Shown piece by piece: positions 1-6,832 of a stretch of 64,000 bases of DNA. Both the position numbers and the translations under genes were made by a program. The notes beneath the pieces were generated by a model. That model was not told where the DNA came from and searched no databases. It worked only from the letters and a program-made list of their open reading frames with translations. This DNA comes from Acidobacteria bacterium RIFCSPLOWO2_12_FULL_68_19 (GTDB lineage Bacteria; Acidobacteriota; Vicinamibacteria; Vicinamibacterales; UBA2999): contig MELF01000039.1 of assembly GCA_001767525.1 (NCBI GenBank), positions 55,825-119,824 on the forward strand, written 5' to 3'. The first letter of the stretch is position 1. Each line of letters opens with the position of its first letter.

Positions 1-1
1 G

Positions 2-136
2 TACGCCGCGCTCCGCGAGCTCGACGCGGCGCAACTGGACCTGATCGTCGCCCAGGGCCCGGAGACAGACGAGGGGCTCTGGCGCGCGGTCCACGACCGC
101 CTTCGCCGCGCCGCGACACGGGTGGTCGGGAGTTGA
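2..136 (+). CDS. Sua5/YwlC-type threonylcarbamoyl-AMP synthase, C-terminal end (partial)
   Basis: Only the last 44 residues are in the window, reading in frame 2 from the left edge to a TGA. The fragment has the look of the C-terminal Sua5 domain: an alanine-rich helix with ALRELDAA, then LDLIVAQGP, then a GLW-AVHDRLRRAA helix close to the stop. In Sua5 proteins this domain follows the YrdC catalytic domain, which makes L-threonylcarbamoyladenylate for tRNA t6A37. The identification rests on this short tail alone and the catalytic part lies outside the window. The next gene is on the opposite strand and converges on it. Confidence 0.6.
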   Translation, partial: YAALRELDAAQLDLIVAQGPETDEGLWRAVHDRLRRAATRVVGS

Positions 137-139
137 TCC

Positions 140-158
140 GGATCATTCACGAACGCGT
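140..158. repeat. short copy of the end of the 58-kb dispersed repeat
   Basis: The 19 bases GGATCATTCACGAACGCGT just after the Sua5 stop match 18 of 19 with GGATTATTCACGAACGCGT at 58515-58533, the left end of the repeat downstream of arginase. Both copies lie a few bases after a stop codon. It may be a remnant of the same element. Confidence 0.4.
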
Positions 159-199
159 GGTGGCGAAGAGACCCTTTCGCTCCGCTGCTCCGGCCTGCC

Positions 200-1285
200 T
201 CAGCCGCCCCCTCGCCTGACCGGCATCCAGCCGTCGGCAAAACGCGCCCGGAGCACGAGGGTGACGACGGCCCCGTAGCTGCGGACGCCCTCCTCGACGC
301 GGTTGGCCCTCAGATACCGGTCGTACAGCCTCCATCCGGCCTGCTGCAGCCACGGCCACTCACTCCGGCGGATGCGCGCGACCACTGCGTCCAGATCCCG
401 GCGCGGACCTGGCTCCAGTGCGGCGGCGAGTCGCGCGCGCTCCGGCTCGTTCACCTCACTGCTGACTTGCCAGAAGAGCGCCAACCAGCCGCTGTACTGC
501 GCCCCGGGACCCGCACGCATGCACGCGAGCCAGCCGACGAAGCTCGCCTCGGCTTCGTCGGCATATCCGGCCAGGTGTGCCCACTCGTGCGCCGCGACGA
601 ACGGCCGCTCGAACGGGAGGAGATCCGGATTGGCCAACGCCTCGAGCCCAAACGGATTGACCATACCGTCGATGCTCGCCCACCGGAAGTAGGGTCCGAA
701 GACGGTTCGTTTCAGGCGCCCTGGAACAGCGGGCGGGGCGTCGCTCAGGCCCCGCAGCACCGCCGTGAACGCCTGTCGAAGCGCCGCATCCTGCCACGGC
801 GGCTCGCGCCAGGCGGAACCATGCGCCGCCTCGTGCAGCGCGTTCAACCGCGCGGCCGCGTCGAGGCCGAGCTGCACCACCGCCTCCGGCAGTGGCGCGC
901 CTGGCTCGACGAGCAGACGCTCGGTCATCGGCACCCGGCGGTAGTTGAATCCCCAGAGCAGCAGGAACATCAGGTAGACGAGCGCGGCGCCCACCGCGAC
1001 CCGCGCGAGCGCTCGAAGCATCGGCGCCGCCCGGCGCATCCGCCACGCCTGACGCGCCCCGCCAACGAGGACACCCACGAGCGCAACGGCTGCGACCCCG
1101 GTCAGCAGGTCGAACAGCGCGAACGGAACCGCGTTCGTGAGCGGCGTCAGCAGTTGTTGGACTCGCGGATAGAGTCCGGTGGAGAACCACTCCTCGGTGG
1201 CTTCGGGCGCCGCGGGCGCCACACCGAGGACGATGGCCAACAAAACGATCGAGACGGGGAGAGCGGTCCGGAGCGCCACGCGCAC
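200..1285 (-). CDS. DUF3810-like membrane zinc metalloprotease
   Basis: 361 residues. Three hydrophobic segments near residues 10-27, 57-76 and 95-112 are followed by a soluble domain holding AAHEWAHLAGY at about residue 231, a HExxH zinc site, with DEAEASF about ten residues later offering a third acidic ligand. This layout matches the DUF3810 family of predicted membrane-anchored metallopeptidases of unknown substrate. The GTG start is preceded by TAGAAT seven bases upstream and no Shine-Dalgarno, so it may be read from a leaderless mRNA. Family assignment is by recall of the HExxH context; function beyond probable proteolysis is unknown. Confidence 0.75.
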   Translation of the reverse strand: MRVALRTALPVSIVLLAIVLGVAPAAPEATEEWFSTGLYPRVQQLLTPLTNAVPFALFDLLTGVAAVALVGVLVGGARQAWRMRRAAPMLRALARVAVGAALVYLMFLLLWGFNYRRVPMTERLLVEPGAPLPEAVVQLGLDAAARLNALHEAAHGSAWREPPWQDAALRQAFTAVLRGLSDAPPAVPGRLKRTVFGPYFRWASIDGMVNPFGLEALANPDLLPFERPFVAAHEWAHLAGYADEAEASFVGWLACMRAGPGAQYSGWLALFWQVSSEVNEPERARLAAALEPGPRRDLDAVVARIRRSEWPWLQQAGWRLYDRYLRANRVEEGVRSYGAVVTLVLRARFADGWMPVRRGGG

Positions 1286-1292
1286 GAACGTG

Positions 1293-1298
1293 ATTCTA
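1293..1298 (-). promoter_or_regulatory. -10-like TAGAAT, leaderless start of the DUF3810-like gene
   Basis: Read on the minus strand, TAGAAT is followed by 7 nt (CACGTTC) and the GTG start codon. No convincing -35 was found. Confidence 0.4.
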
Positions 1299-1360
1299 TT
1301 GGCTAACGCCGTCCGAGCCGCCCGCAGTCTGCCCGGTGCATGCCGGCTCGCCGATATCGC

Positions 1361-2884
1361 TCAGGCGCCGGACGAGCAGGCGCCCTCGAGCACGTCCTTG
1401 AGCAGGACTTCCCCCTGGAGGCCGGTGCGGACGTCCTCCCGCACGGCCTGCCCCGGCTTCTTGACGATGAACGGGATGTGCAGCGGGTCGCGCTCGCGTC
1501 CACCGAATCGGTATCCGTGATCCGCCAGCACGACGAGCGTCGTCCGGTCGTACACGCCGGCGCGCTCCAGGACGGCAACGAGATCTCCTACGATGCGGTC
1601 CACGTACTCCACCTGGCGGACGTACGCCGCATCGGGCGATGTCTGGAGTGGATCGAACGGGGGATCGTACCCTTCCGCGTCGAACACGAACGGGAGGTGC
1701 GGCACGCTGAAGTGGACGAACCGGAATACCGGCGGCCGCTCCGTCGTCGGCCGGCGGGCGAATGCGACCAGCTCATTGACGAGTTCCCGCTGATGCGCAG
1801 CAAACGGCGGATTCTTCAGCAGACCGAACGGGAGCTGACGCGGCCAGAGAACAAACGTTGTCCGCAGAGGATCGAAGAGGGAGAACGCTTCCGGCGCCGA
1901 GACGTTGTAGAAGCTGCGCGAACGGCACGTATCGGCCAGCTCCGCCAGCATGTCGCAATAGGCGAGATAGTAGCCGGCCATCTCCGTCCGGAACCCCAGG
2001 CGGCGCGCCGTGCCGAAGAGGCCGTCCGGCGTGGCAGCCCGAAACGGGGTGAGCGAGCCGTCGTCCTGGCGCTCCAGTAACCCGCCGTCGTCCACTTCGA
2101 TCTCACGCACGCGTCGGGCCGCGAGAAACGACGGCAGCGCGTCTCGCGTTTCGCGCCCCGGCGCGCCGACCGACAGGTAGTGCGTCGCCCGGGAGCCGAG
2201 CCGGCCAAGCGCCGGCAACTCGCGCCGGATACGCTCAGCGTCGTCGTACACGTAGGAGAAGGACAACTCGTCGAAGAGCAACGCCAGCACCGGTGCACAC
2301 GTCCGCTCGAGGGCGGCGGTGACGGCCGGCTCCCGATCAATCCGCACCACGACGTCCGCCCGCGCGACGGATGCACCGAGATTCGCGAGCACGACGAGCG
2401 ACACCGGCGAGACGAGCACGAGCAGCCGGCGGAACCACCGGCCGAACACCGCCGGCCAGAGGAGGAGCGTCATCGCGGCCGCGACGGCCACCAGAACCGA
2501 CGCGCCGAGATCGAGCGCGCGATTTTCGCCAATCGCGATGAGCGCTTCCTGGTACGGGAGCTGCCGCGACAGGCCGGCGGCAAACGACGCCAGCGGCAGG
2601 ATACTGATGAGCACCAGCGTGGCGGTGGCAAGCCGCGTGGAACGCGGCCAGACGGCGAACACGATCCCCGCACAGGCGGTCGCCAGCACCGCCAGCACGG
2701 CCGCCGTCTCGGCCAGATCGGCGGTCTGCCACTGGAGGTAATAGATGTCGAAGGTGACTGCCGCGGCGAGCGGATAAAAGAAGAGCGCGGCGAGCGCGAG
2801 GCCCAGCCACGCAGAGACGACGACCCGCCGCGTAAGGGTCAGACCCCGGTGACGAGTCGGCTCAAGCCTTCGAAGCGGCCTCAA
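1361..2884 (-). CDS. membrane-anchored sulfatase-like hydrolase/transferase
   Basis: 507 residues from a TTG start. Four to five hydrophobic segments occupy roughly residues 22-185, followed by an alkaline-phosphatase/sulfatase fold domain. Visible marks are PVLALLFDELSF near 197 (first metal aspartate region), FVHFSVPHLPFVF near 392, and LVVLADHGYRFGG near 455 with HIPFIVKKPG near 474. The plan resembles membrane phosphoethanolamine/phosphoglycerol transferases and related sulfatase-superfamily envelope enzymes; the real substrate is not evident. Its TTG start overlaps the TGA of the small upstream gene (TTGA) and lies inside the loop of a long palindrome, so the present start was probably created by repeat insertion and the native start may have been different. 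Confidence 0.75.
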   Translation of the reverse strand: MRPLRRLEPTRHRGLTLTRRVVVSAWLGLALAALFFYPLAAAVTFDIYYLQWQTADLAETAAVLAVLATACAGIVFAVWPRSTRLATATLVLISILPLASFAAGLSRQLPYQEALIAIGENRALDLGASVLVAVAAAMTLLLWPAVFGRWFRRLLVLVSPVSLVVLANLGASVARADVVVRIDREPAVTAALERTCAPVLALLFDELSFSYVYDDAERIRRELPALGRLGSRATHYLSVGAPGRETRDALPSFLAARRVREIEVDDGGLLERQDDGSLTPFRAATPDGLFGTARRLGFRTEMAGYYLAYCDMLAELADTCRSRSFYNVSAPEAFSLFDPLRTTFVLWPRQLPFGLLKNPPFAAHQRELVNELVAFARRPTTERPPVFRFVHFSVPHLPFVFDAEGYDPPFDPLQTSPDAAYVRQVEYVDRIVGDLVAVLERAGVYDRTTLVVLADHGYRFGGRERDPLHIPFIVKKPGQAVREDVRTGLQGEVLLKDVLEGACSSGA

Positions 2885-2919
2885 GAACCTTGAGTGGACT
2901 CGTCACCGGGGTCTGACCC
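2836..2919. repeat. GGGTCAGACCCC-type palindromic repeat (REP-like), 23-bp perfect arms
   Basis: GGGTCAGACCCCGGTGACGA... at 2836-2858 is the exact reverse complement of 2897-2919. After a 2-bp mismatch the stem continues with CTCAAG/CTTGAG (2861-2866 and 2889-2894), so the whole 84-bp element can fold back on itself. It carries the 3' end of the small gene at 2881-3120 and the 5' end of the sulfatase-like gene. The core GGTCAGACCCC is shared with the element inside priA (11451-11485). Known elements of this style are often linked to RAYT (Y1) transposases; none is in the window. Confidence 0.85.
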
Positions 2920-3120
2920 CCGACCATCGCCGCCGCGACCGCCCAGCCGCTTCACGAAGTGCACGATCGACCCGCGCACGCGGCGGAACACCAGCCCGAG
3001 CCCCAGGACAATTGTCAAAGCGGTCTGGTAGAGCAGGCTCCCCGTGCCCGGATCGACGTAGGCGAAGGCGGCACGCTCGCCCAGCAGGACCATCGCAACC
3101 GTGAGGATGGGGATCAGCAC
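2881..3120 (-). CDS. small membrane protein upstream of the sulfatase
   Basis: 79 residues from a GTG start. A hydrophobic N-terminus (ILTVAMVLLG) is followed by AYVDPGTGSLLYQ, a motif that recurs in short bacterial membrane proteins of unknown function, then a second hydrophobic stretch (ALTIVLGLGLVF) and a basic segment. The last 12 or so residues (GSDPGDES...) are encoded by the palindromic repeat, so the original C-terminus has probably been replaced. It overlaps the sulfatase-like gene by 4 bp, which suggests coupled translation and a shared envelope role. No function can be assigned. Confidence 0.65.
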   Translation of the reverse strand: MLIPILTVAMVLLGERAAFAYVDPGTGSLLYQTALTIVLGLGLVFRRVRGSIVHFVKRLGGRGGDGRGSDPGDESTQGS

Positions 3121-3151
3121 GCCACACTAATGTACACCGAAACCGGCGACT

Positions 3152-3517
3152 TCAGGGCTCGAACGGCCTCCCCTGCCTCGCAAGCCATGCCTCCAGGCGG
3201 GCGGTGCAGTCGCAGTCGCAGCACGCCCACGTCTCGCGCCCCGACTCGTCTCGGCACGTGGTGCGCGCATGCGCATCCTTGACCGTCACCAGATCGAAGT
3301 ACTCCTCCCAGTAGGGACGCTCTTCGGCCAGCGGCGTCGGACAGAAGCACACCTCCACCCACTTCACGCGCCCGTCGGCCAGCTCTCTGGCGTGCGCCAT
3401 GTCGCGCAGATACTCGTCGCCGGCAATCGATCCCATGCCGAGCGACTGCGTCCAGACGGCCTGCGCCAGCGCCTCACGGCGCCCCGGCCGTACACGCGCG
3501 GTCACCAGATATCGCAC
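3152..3517 (-). CDS. conserved hypothetical protein with cysteine-rich tail
   Basis: About 121 residues if translation begins at the GTG before RYLVTARVRPG; the ORF-track version adds an unlikely arginine-rich leader that runs antisense to the neighbouring gene. The protein opens as a probable alpha/beta ferredoxin-like strand (YLVTARV), contains WVEVCFCPTPLAEERPYW, and ends with a cysteine cluster, WACCDCDCTARLE, that could bind a metal. The start lies 19 nt after the stop of the beta-helix gene, so the two are probably co-transcribed. I do not recognise a characterised family. Confidence 0.65.
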   Translation of the reverse strand: MRYLVTARVRPGRREALAQAVWTQSLGMGSIAGDEYLRDMAHARELADGRVKWVEVCFCPTPLAEERPYWEEYFDLVTVKDAHARTTCRDESGRETWACCDCDCTARLEAWLARQGRPFEP

Positions 3518-3536
3518 AGCCTGCGCGACAGTCCGC

Positions 3537-4853
3537 CTAGAAACGGCCCGGCCGCGCGAGCGGCGCCATCGGCGCGGGCTTCTTCGCATCCGAGGACGAC
3601 GACCGAGCCGCCAGGCTGGCCAGAGATCCGCCCGCCGTCGGCAGCGTGACGTTGATAATGCGGTTCGGTCGGGCGCCGCTCGTCGGATAGCTGTTGCCGA
3701 CACCGCTGAAATCCCAGACGCCGATCATCGCCTCCTGGATGCGGTTGGAAATCACCAGATTGGCGTCGCCCGACAGGAAGACCCCGACGCCGTCACTGCT
3801 CGTGATGATGTTCTTGTTGACGGTGTTGCCGCCGCCCACGATCACGATCCCGTGGAAGACATGCGTGGCGGCGACAAGGTTCGACACCACTTCGGTGCCG
3901 TGCGTGCCCGGCCCGATGATCCCGCCTCCGATGTAGACGCCGACCTGCGTGTTCCCGATCGTGTTGCTGGAAATCTGCAGACCGTCACCCGCATCGAAGA
4001 CGATCACGCCGAAGGAGGCGCCGGTATCGCATCCGCCACCCGGCTCGTACGGATGCGTGCATGGCGAATAGATCAACTCCAGGATGCGATTCTCGGTGAT
4101 TGTCCCCGTCGCCCCGAAACCGATCTGGACGCCGTTCTGGACGGCCACGTTGTTCGGTGGGTCGCCCTGCACGACCGAGTTCTTCACCGTGATCGTCGTC
4201 CCGGTCTCGTTGCCGACGATCCCGTTCTTCTGGAACCCTCGAACGCTGACGCCGTCGACGACCAGATTGGACTGCCCGCCTCCCCCGCTCTGGGCGAAGA
4301 CGCCGATGCCCGCCTGGCATCCTTCCAGCCCTGGGGCCAGTCGGATATTGCGCACCGTGGAATCGGAGAGCGTGCCCGAGGCATTCCGGTAGAACACGCC
4401 GACGAGATTCGGCACGGCGCCACAACCGCTCCCGCCCAGGCCCGCGTCACTGCCGTCGACGACCAGATTGGTCAATGTCGCGCTCGTGTCGGTCACGACG
4501 ACAAGGGCCGCAATCGGCGCCCCGCTGTAGAGGCTCGTCGTGTTGGCGACGACCGCGGCTGGTCCGATGATCGCCTCGGTCTGGGCGAACCCCCTGATCG
4601 TCAGCGCCTTGTTGACGACGACCTGCTCGTCGTAGGGCCCAGTCCCTGGACACACCACGATCGTGTCGCCGTTCGCGGCCGCCGCAATCGCCGCACCGAT
4701 CGCGCTGAATGCCGACTGTGCGGCGCCACAGCTCGTGGCGCTTGCCTGACCGTCCTGGTCGACGACCAGCGTCGCCGCCTCCAGCGGTACGGCCAGCCAA
4801 CTCAAAATGATGACGACGAGCCCCATCTGACAAGAGGGATATCTGAGCACCAT
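3537..4853 (-). CDS. exported right-handed parallel beta-helix repeat protein
   Basis: 438 residues from the ATG preceded by GGAGG at 5 nt; the longer ORF-track start lacks this site. A signal peptide (MVLRYPSCQMGLVVIILSW, cleavage near LEAA) is followed by TLVVDQDG..ATSCGAA.SAFSAIGAAI..A..GDTIVVCPG, the usual opening of periplasmic copper-binding/NosD-type and pectate-lyase-like beta-helix proteins. Repeating NxI/NxV coils (SSNTIGN, ISNRIQEA, VVSNLV) fill residues 150-420. Substrate is unknown; such proteins often bind or cleave polysaccharide. No catalytic residues can be named. Confidence 0.8.
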   Translation of the reverse strand: MVLRYPSCQMGLVVIILSWLAVPLEAATLVVDQDGQASATSCGAAQSAFSAIGAAIAAAANGDTIVVCPGTGPYDEQVVVNKALTIRGFAQTEAIIGPAAVVANTTSLYSGAPIAALVVVTDTSATLTNLVVDGSDAGLGGSGCGAVPNLVGVFYRNASGTLSDSTVRNIRLAPGLEGCQAGIGVFAQSGGGGQSNLVVDGVSVRGFQKNGIVGNETGTTITVKNSVVQGDPPNNVAVQNGVQIGFGATGTITENRILELIYSPCTHPYEPGGGCDTGASFGVIVFDAGDGLQISSNTIGNTQVGVYIGGGIIGPGTHGTEVVSNLVAATHVFHGIVIVGGGNTVNKNIITSSDGVGVFLSGDANLVISNRIQEAMIGVWDFSGVGNSYPTSGARPNRIINVTLPTAGGSLASLAARSSSSDAKKPAPMAPLARPGRF

Positions 4854-4922
4854 GACGCCTCCATAGGGTGGAGCAGACAATCGGGTGAGCTTAGCACGCC
4901 AGCTCGTCCAGCAGGGAAGGCG

Positions 4923-6143
4923 CTAGCGACGGGCGACGTTCCGATAGATCGTCCCGCCCTTCATCACGAACAGCACGCGGCGGAGGGCAGTGATGTCAAC
5001 GAGCGGGTCGCCGTCGACGGCAATCAGGTCGGCTTCCATGCCGGGCGCGATCGTTCCAATGCGATCCCCCAGCCCCAGCGCCTCGGCGCCGAGCGAGGTG
5101 ACTCCGGCTATTGCATCCGTCGGACGCTGCCCGCCCTCGCGAACGCGCGCGACCACTTCGTCGGCGTTGCGCCCGTGCGCGCCGGCGCCCGCGTCGGTCC
5201 CCATGACGATCTTGAGCTTCGGTTGCTGGAGGGCCTGCCTGAACGCCGCCAGATTGACCGGGACGGCGGCCTCCATGAACGCGAACCCCTTCTCGTCGAA
5301 GTTGCCAATCCCGAGATACCGCGGCTTGTTCCGGAGGTACTGCTGTATCACGACGCCAATGTTCGGCTCGAAGTACACGCCGCGCTCCGCCATGAGGGCG
5401 AACTCGGCTCTCGTGGCGTAGAAGCCGTGGGTGACGGCAAAGCAGCCTCCGCGAGCGGCCGCGGCCACCGCGCTCGCCGCATGGGCATGCACCCACGAGC
5501 GCTTGCCGAGCGCCCTGGCTTCGCCGCACACCGCCGCCACCTGCTCGTCGCTCATCGTCTGGCCGCCGCCTTCACGGATGCTCCTCGACGCAAACAGCTT
5601 GACGAGGTCGGCGCCGTCGGCGACCAGCTTCCGGACGCGCTGGCGCAGCTCGCCGGCCTCCAGCGCCGGGTCGGTCAACGGCTCGAGCGACGTGAGAAGG
5701 CGCGGGCCTGGAGCCCCGCGCTCGACGGCGGCGCGCAGTTCCCGATCGAGCGGCGCGCCGATGCTCTGTACCGTCGTGAATCCCGCGAGCAGCGTGTCGT
5801 AGCCGTTCTGCAGCGCGTGAAGCGTGCGCTCTGCCTCGCTCTCGCCGTCGTTCGACGCACGGCCGTCCCGGCCGTAGTGGGCGACGATATGGGCGTGTGT
5901 GTCGATCATGCCGGGCAACAGCGTGAGCCCGGCGAGGTCATAGGTGGCCGGTGCGCTCGAGCGGGGATCCACGCGCGTGATCCGCCCGCGCTCGACGGTG
6001 ACCGCAGCGTTCTGCAGCACGCCGCCGCGGCCATCAATGAGCCTGGCGGCGCGTATGACGATCGGTGCGTCCTGCGCGACGGAGGCTGCCGTCCCCGTGA
6101 GAACGGCGCACGCGGTCGAGAGCACGAGGCGCGTCAATCGCAT
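4923..6143 (-). CDS. exported metal-dependent amidohydrolase (imidazolonepropionase/prolidase-like)
   Basis: 406 residues from the ATG at MRLTRLVLST, which begins a signal peptide ending around SVAQ. Amidohydrolase-superfamily marks follow in order: LLPGMIDTHAHIVAH (HxH metal pair), GADLVKLFAS (candidate bridging lysine), WVHAHAA and AVTHGFYA (metal histidines), and MGTDAGAGAHG (metal aspartate). The C-terminus GTIAPGMEADLIAVDGDPL..I restores the beta-sandwich. Exported enzymes of this kind often cleave dipeptides or related amides; the substrate is not determined. The start codon lies 9 nt after the encoded CCA of tRNA-Pro with no Shine-Dalgarno, so its mRNA may be released by tRNA 3' processing. 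Confidence 0.88.
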   Translation of the reverse strand: MRLTRLVLSTACAVLTGTAASVAQDAPIVIRAARLIDGRGGVLQNAAVTVERGRITRVDPRSSAPATYDLAGLTLLPGMIDTHAHIVAHYGRDGRASNDGESEAERTLHALQNGYDTLLAGFTTVQSIGAPLDRELRAAVERGAPGPRLLTSLEPLTDPALEAGELRQRVRKLVADGADLVKLFASRSIREGGGQTMSDEQVAAVCGEARALGKRSWVHAHAASAVAAAARGGCFAVTHGFYATRAEFALMAERGVYFEPNIGVVIQQYLRNKPRYLGIGNFDEKGFAFMEAAVPVNLAAFRQALQQPKLKIVMGTDAGAGAHGRNADEVVARVREGGQRPTDAIAGVTSLGAEALGLGDRIGTIAPGMEADLIAVDGDPLVDITALRRVLFVMKGGTIYRNVARR

Positions 6144-6152
6144 CGGTGTAAG

Positions 6153-6229
6153 TGGTCGGGACGGCGAGATTCGAACTCGCGACCCCCTGAACCCCATTCA
6201 GGTGCGCTACCAGGCTGCGCTACGTCCCG
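6153..6229 (-). tRNA. tRNA-Pro (anticodon GGG)
   Basis: 77 nt with encoded CCA. Acceptor stem CGGGACG pairs with CGTCCCG, discriminator A, then CCA. The anticodon arm is CCTGA-ATGGGGT-TCAGG, giving anticodon GGG, and the T arm is GCGAG-TTCGAAT-CTCGC. It sits between the stop codon of the MerR-like gene (which ends one base before it) and the amidohydrolase start, all on the minus strand. Confidence 0.95.
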
Positions 6230-6787
6230 TCAGGCGCTTGCGCGCTTCCGCTTGCCGCGTCCCTTCGGCTCCGTGTGGCGTCGTTTCGACGCCGCCACCC
6301 GCTTGGCCGTTCTTGCCGGCGCCGGGCGGCTCGACGCCGGCCGGCCCTGGCCTCGTCCGGCGGGCGCGCGGCGAGCCGGCTCGGATGCCCCGTTCTGCGG
6401 GAGTTCCGGCACCGGCATCGCACCTGCCCGCCTGGACAGCACCTCGAGGATCGACCGCAGTCCGCCGCGCACGATCTCGATCCGCGTCCGCGCATCGGCG
6501 CCCAGGGTGTCGAGCACCTCGTCCAGATCGGACTGCGTCTCGGCGGCCGGCCGAGGCAGGGCCGCCTCGAGCCGCCGGCGGGCGCCGGCGAGCGTCAGGC
6601 CTTCGCCGAACACCAGCTCCTTGATGCGCCGCACCCACTCGACGTCCGACTCGCGGTAGAGGCGCGGCGCGTCCTGCGCCTTCTGGACACCGATCCCGGG
6701 GAACTCCTTCTCCCAGGAGCGCAGCACGTATGGCTGGAGTCCGGTCGCCTCGCAGACGTCCGCCGCCTTGTACAGCTTCGGAGTCAC
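6230..6787 (-). CDS. MerR-like HTH protein with basic C-terminal tail
   Basis: 185 residues. The N-terminal 75 residues form a MerR-type winged helix: LYKAADVCEATGLQPYVLRSWEKEF, then RLYRESDVEWVRRIKELVFGEGLTLAGARRRLE. Instead of a ligand-binding domain it has a middle helix (DLDEVLDTLGADARTRIEIVRGGL) and a long Ala/Arg/Lys/Pro-rich tail from about residue 135, likely disordered and nucleic-acid binding. Proteins of this kind are usually annotated as MerR family transcriptional regulators of unknown target. TATACT lies 6 nt before the GTG start without a ribosome binding site. The stop codon directly abuts tRNA-Pro. Confidence 0.85.
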   Translation of the reverse strand: MTPKLYKAADVCEATGLQPYVLRSWEKEFPGIGVQKAQDAPRLYRESDVEWVRRIKELVFGEGLTLAGARRRLEAALPRPAAETQSDLDEVLDTLGADARTRIEIVRGGLRSILEVLSRRAGAMPVPELPQNGASEPARRAPAGRGQGRPASSRPAPARTAKRVAASKRRHTEPKGRGKRKRASA

Positions 6788-6793
6788 CGCCCA

Positions 6794-6799
6794 AGTATA
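6794..6799 (-). promoter_or_regulatory. -10-like TATACT, leaderless start of the MerR-like gene
   Basis: On the minus strand TATACT is followed by TGGGCG and the GTG start codon, a spacing that would place the transcript start at or next to the codon. Confidence 0.5.
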
Positions 6800-6832
6800 G
6801 CAGTCTGGAAATCCGCGGTCCGGCGCCGGATG

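Noticed and set aside
3399-6659. 1086-residue plus-strand ORF over the beta-helix and amidohydrolase genes
   Set aside because: Antisense shadow of two well-formed minus-strand genes with signal peptides and metal motifs, and it also crosses tRNA-Pro. High-GC frames stay open by chance; its sequence is Arg/Asp-rich without domains.
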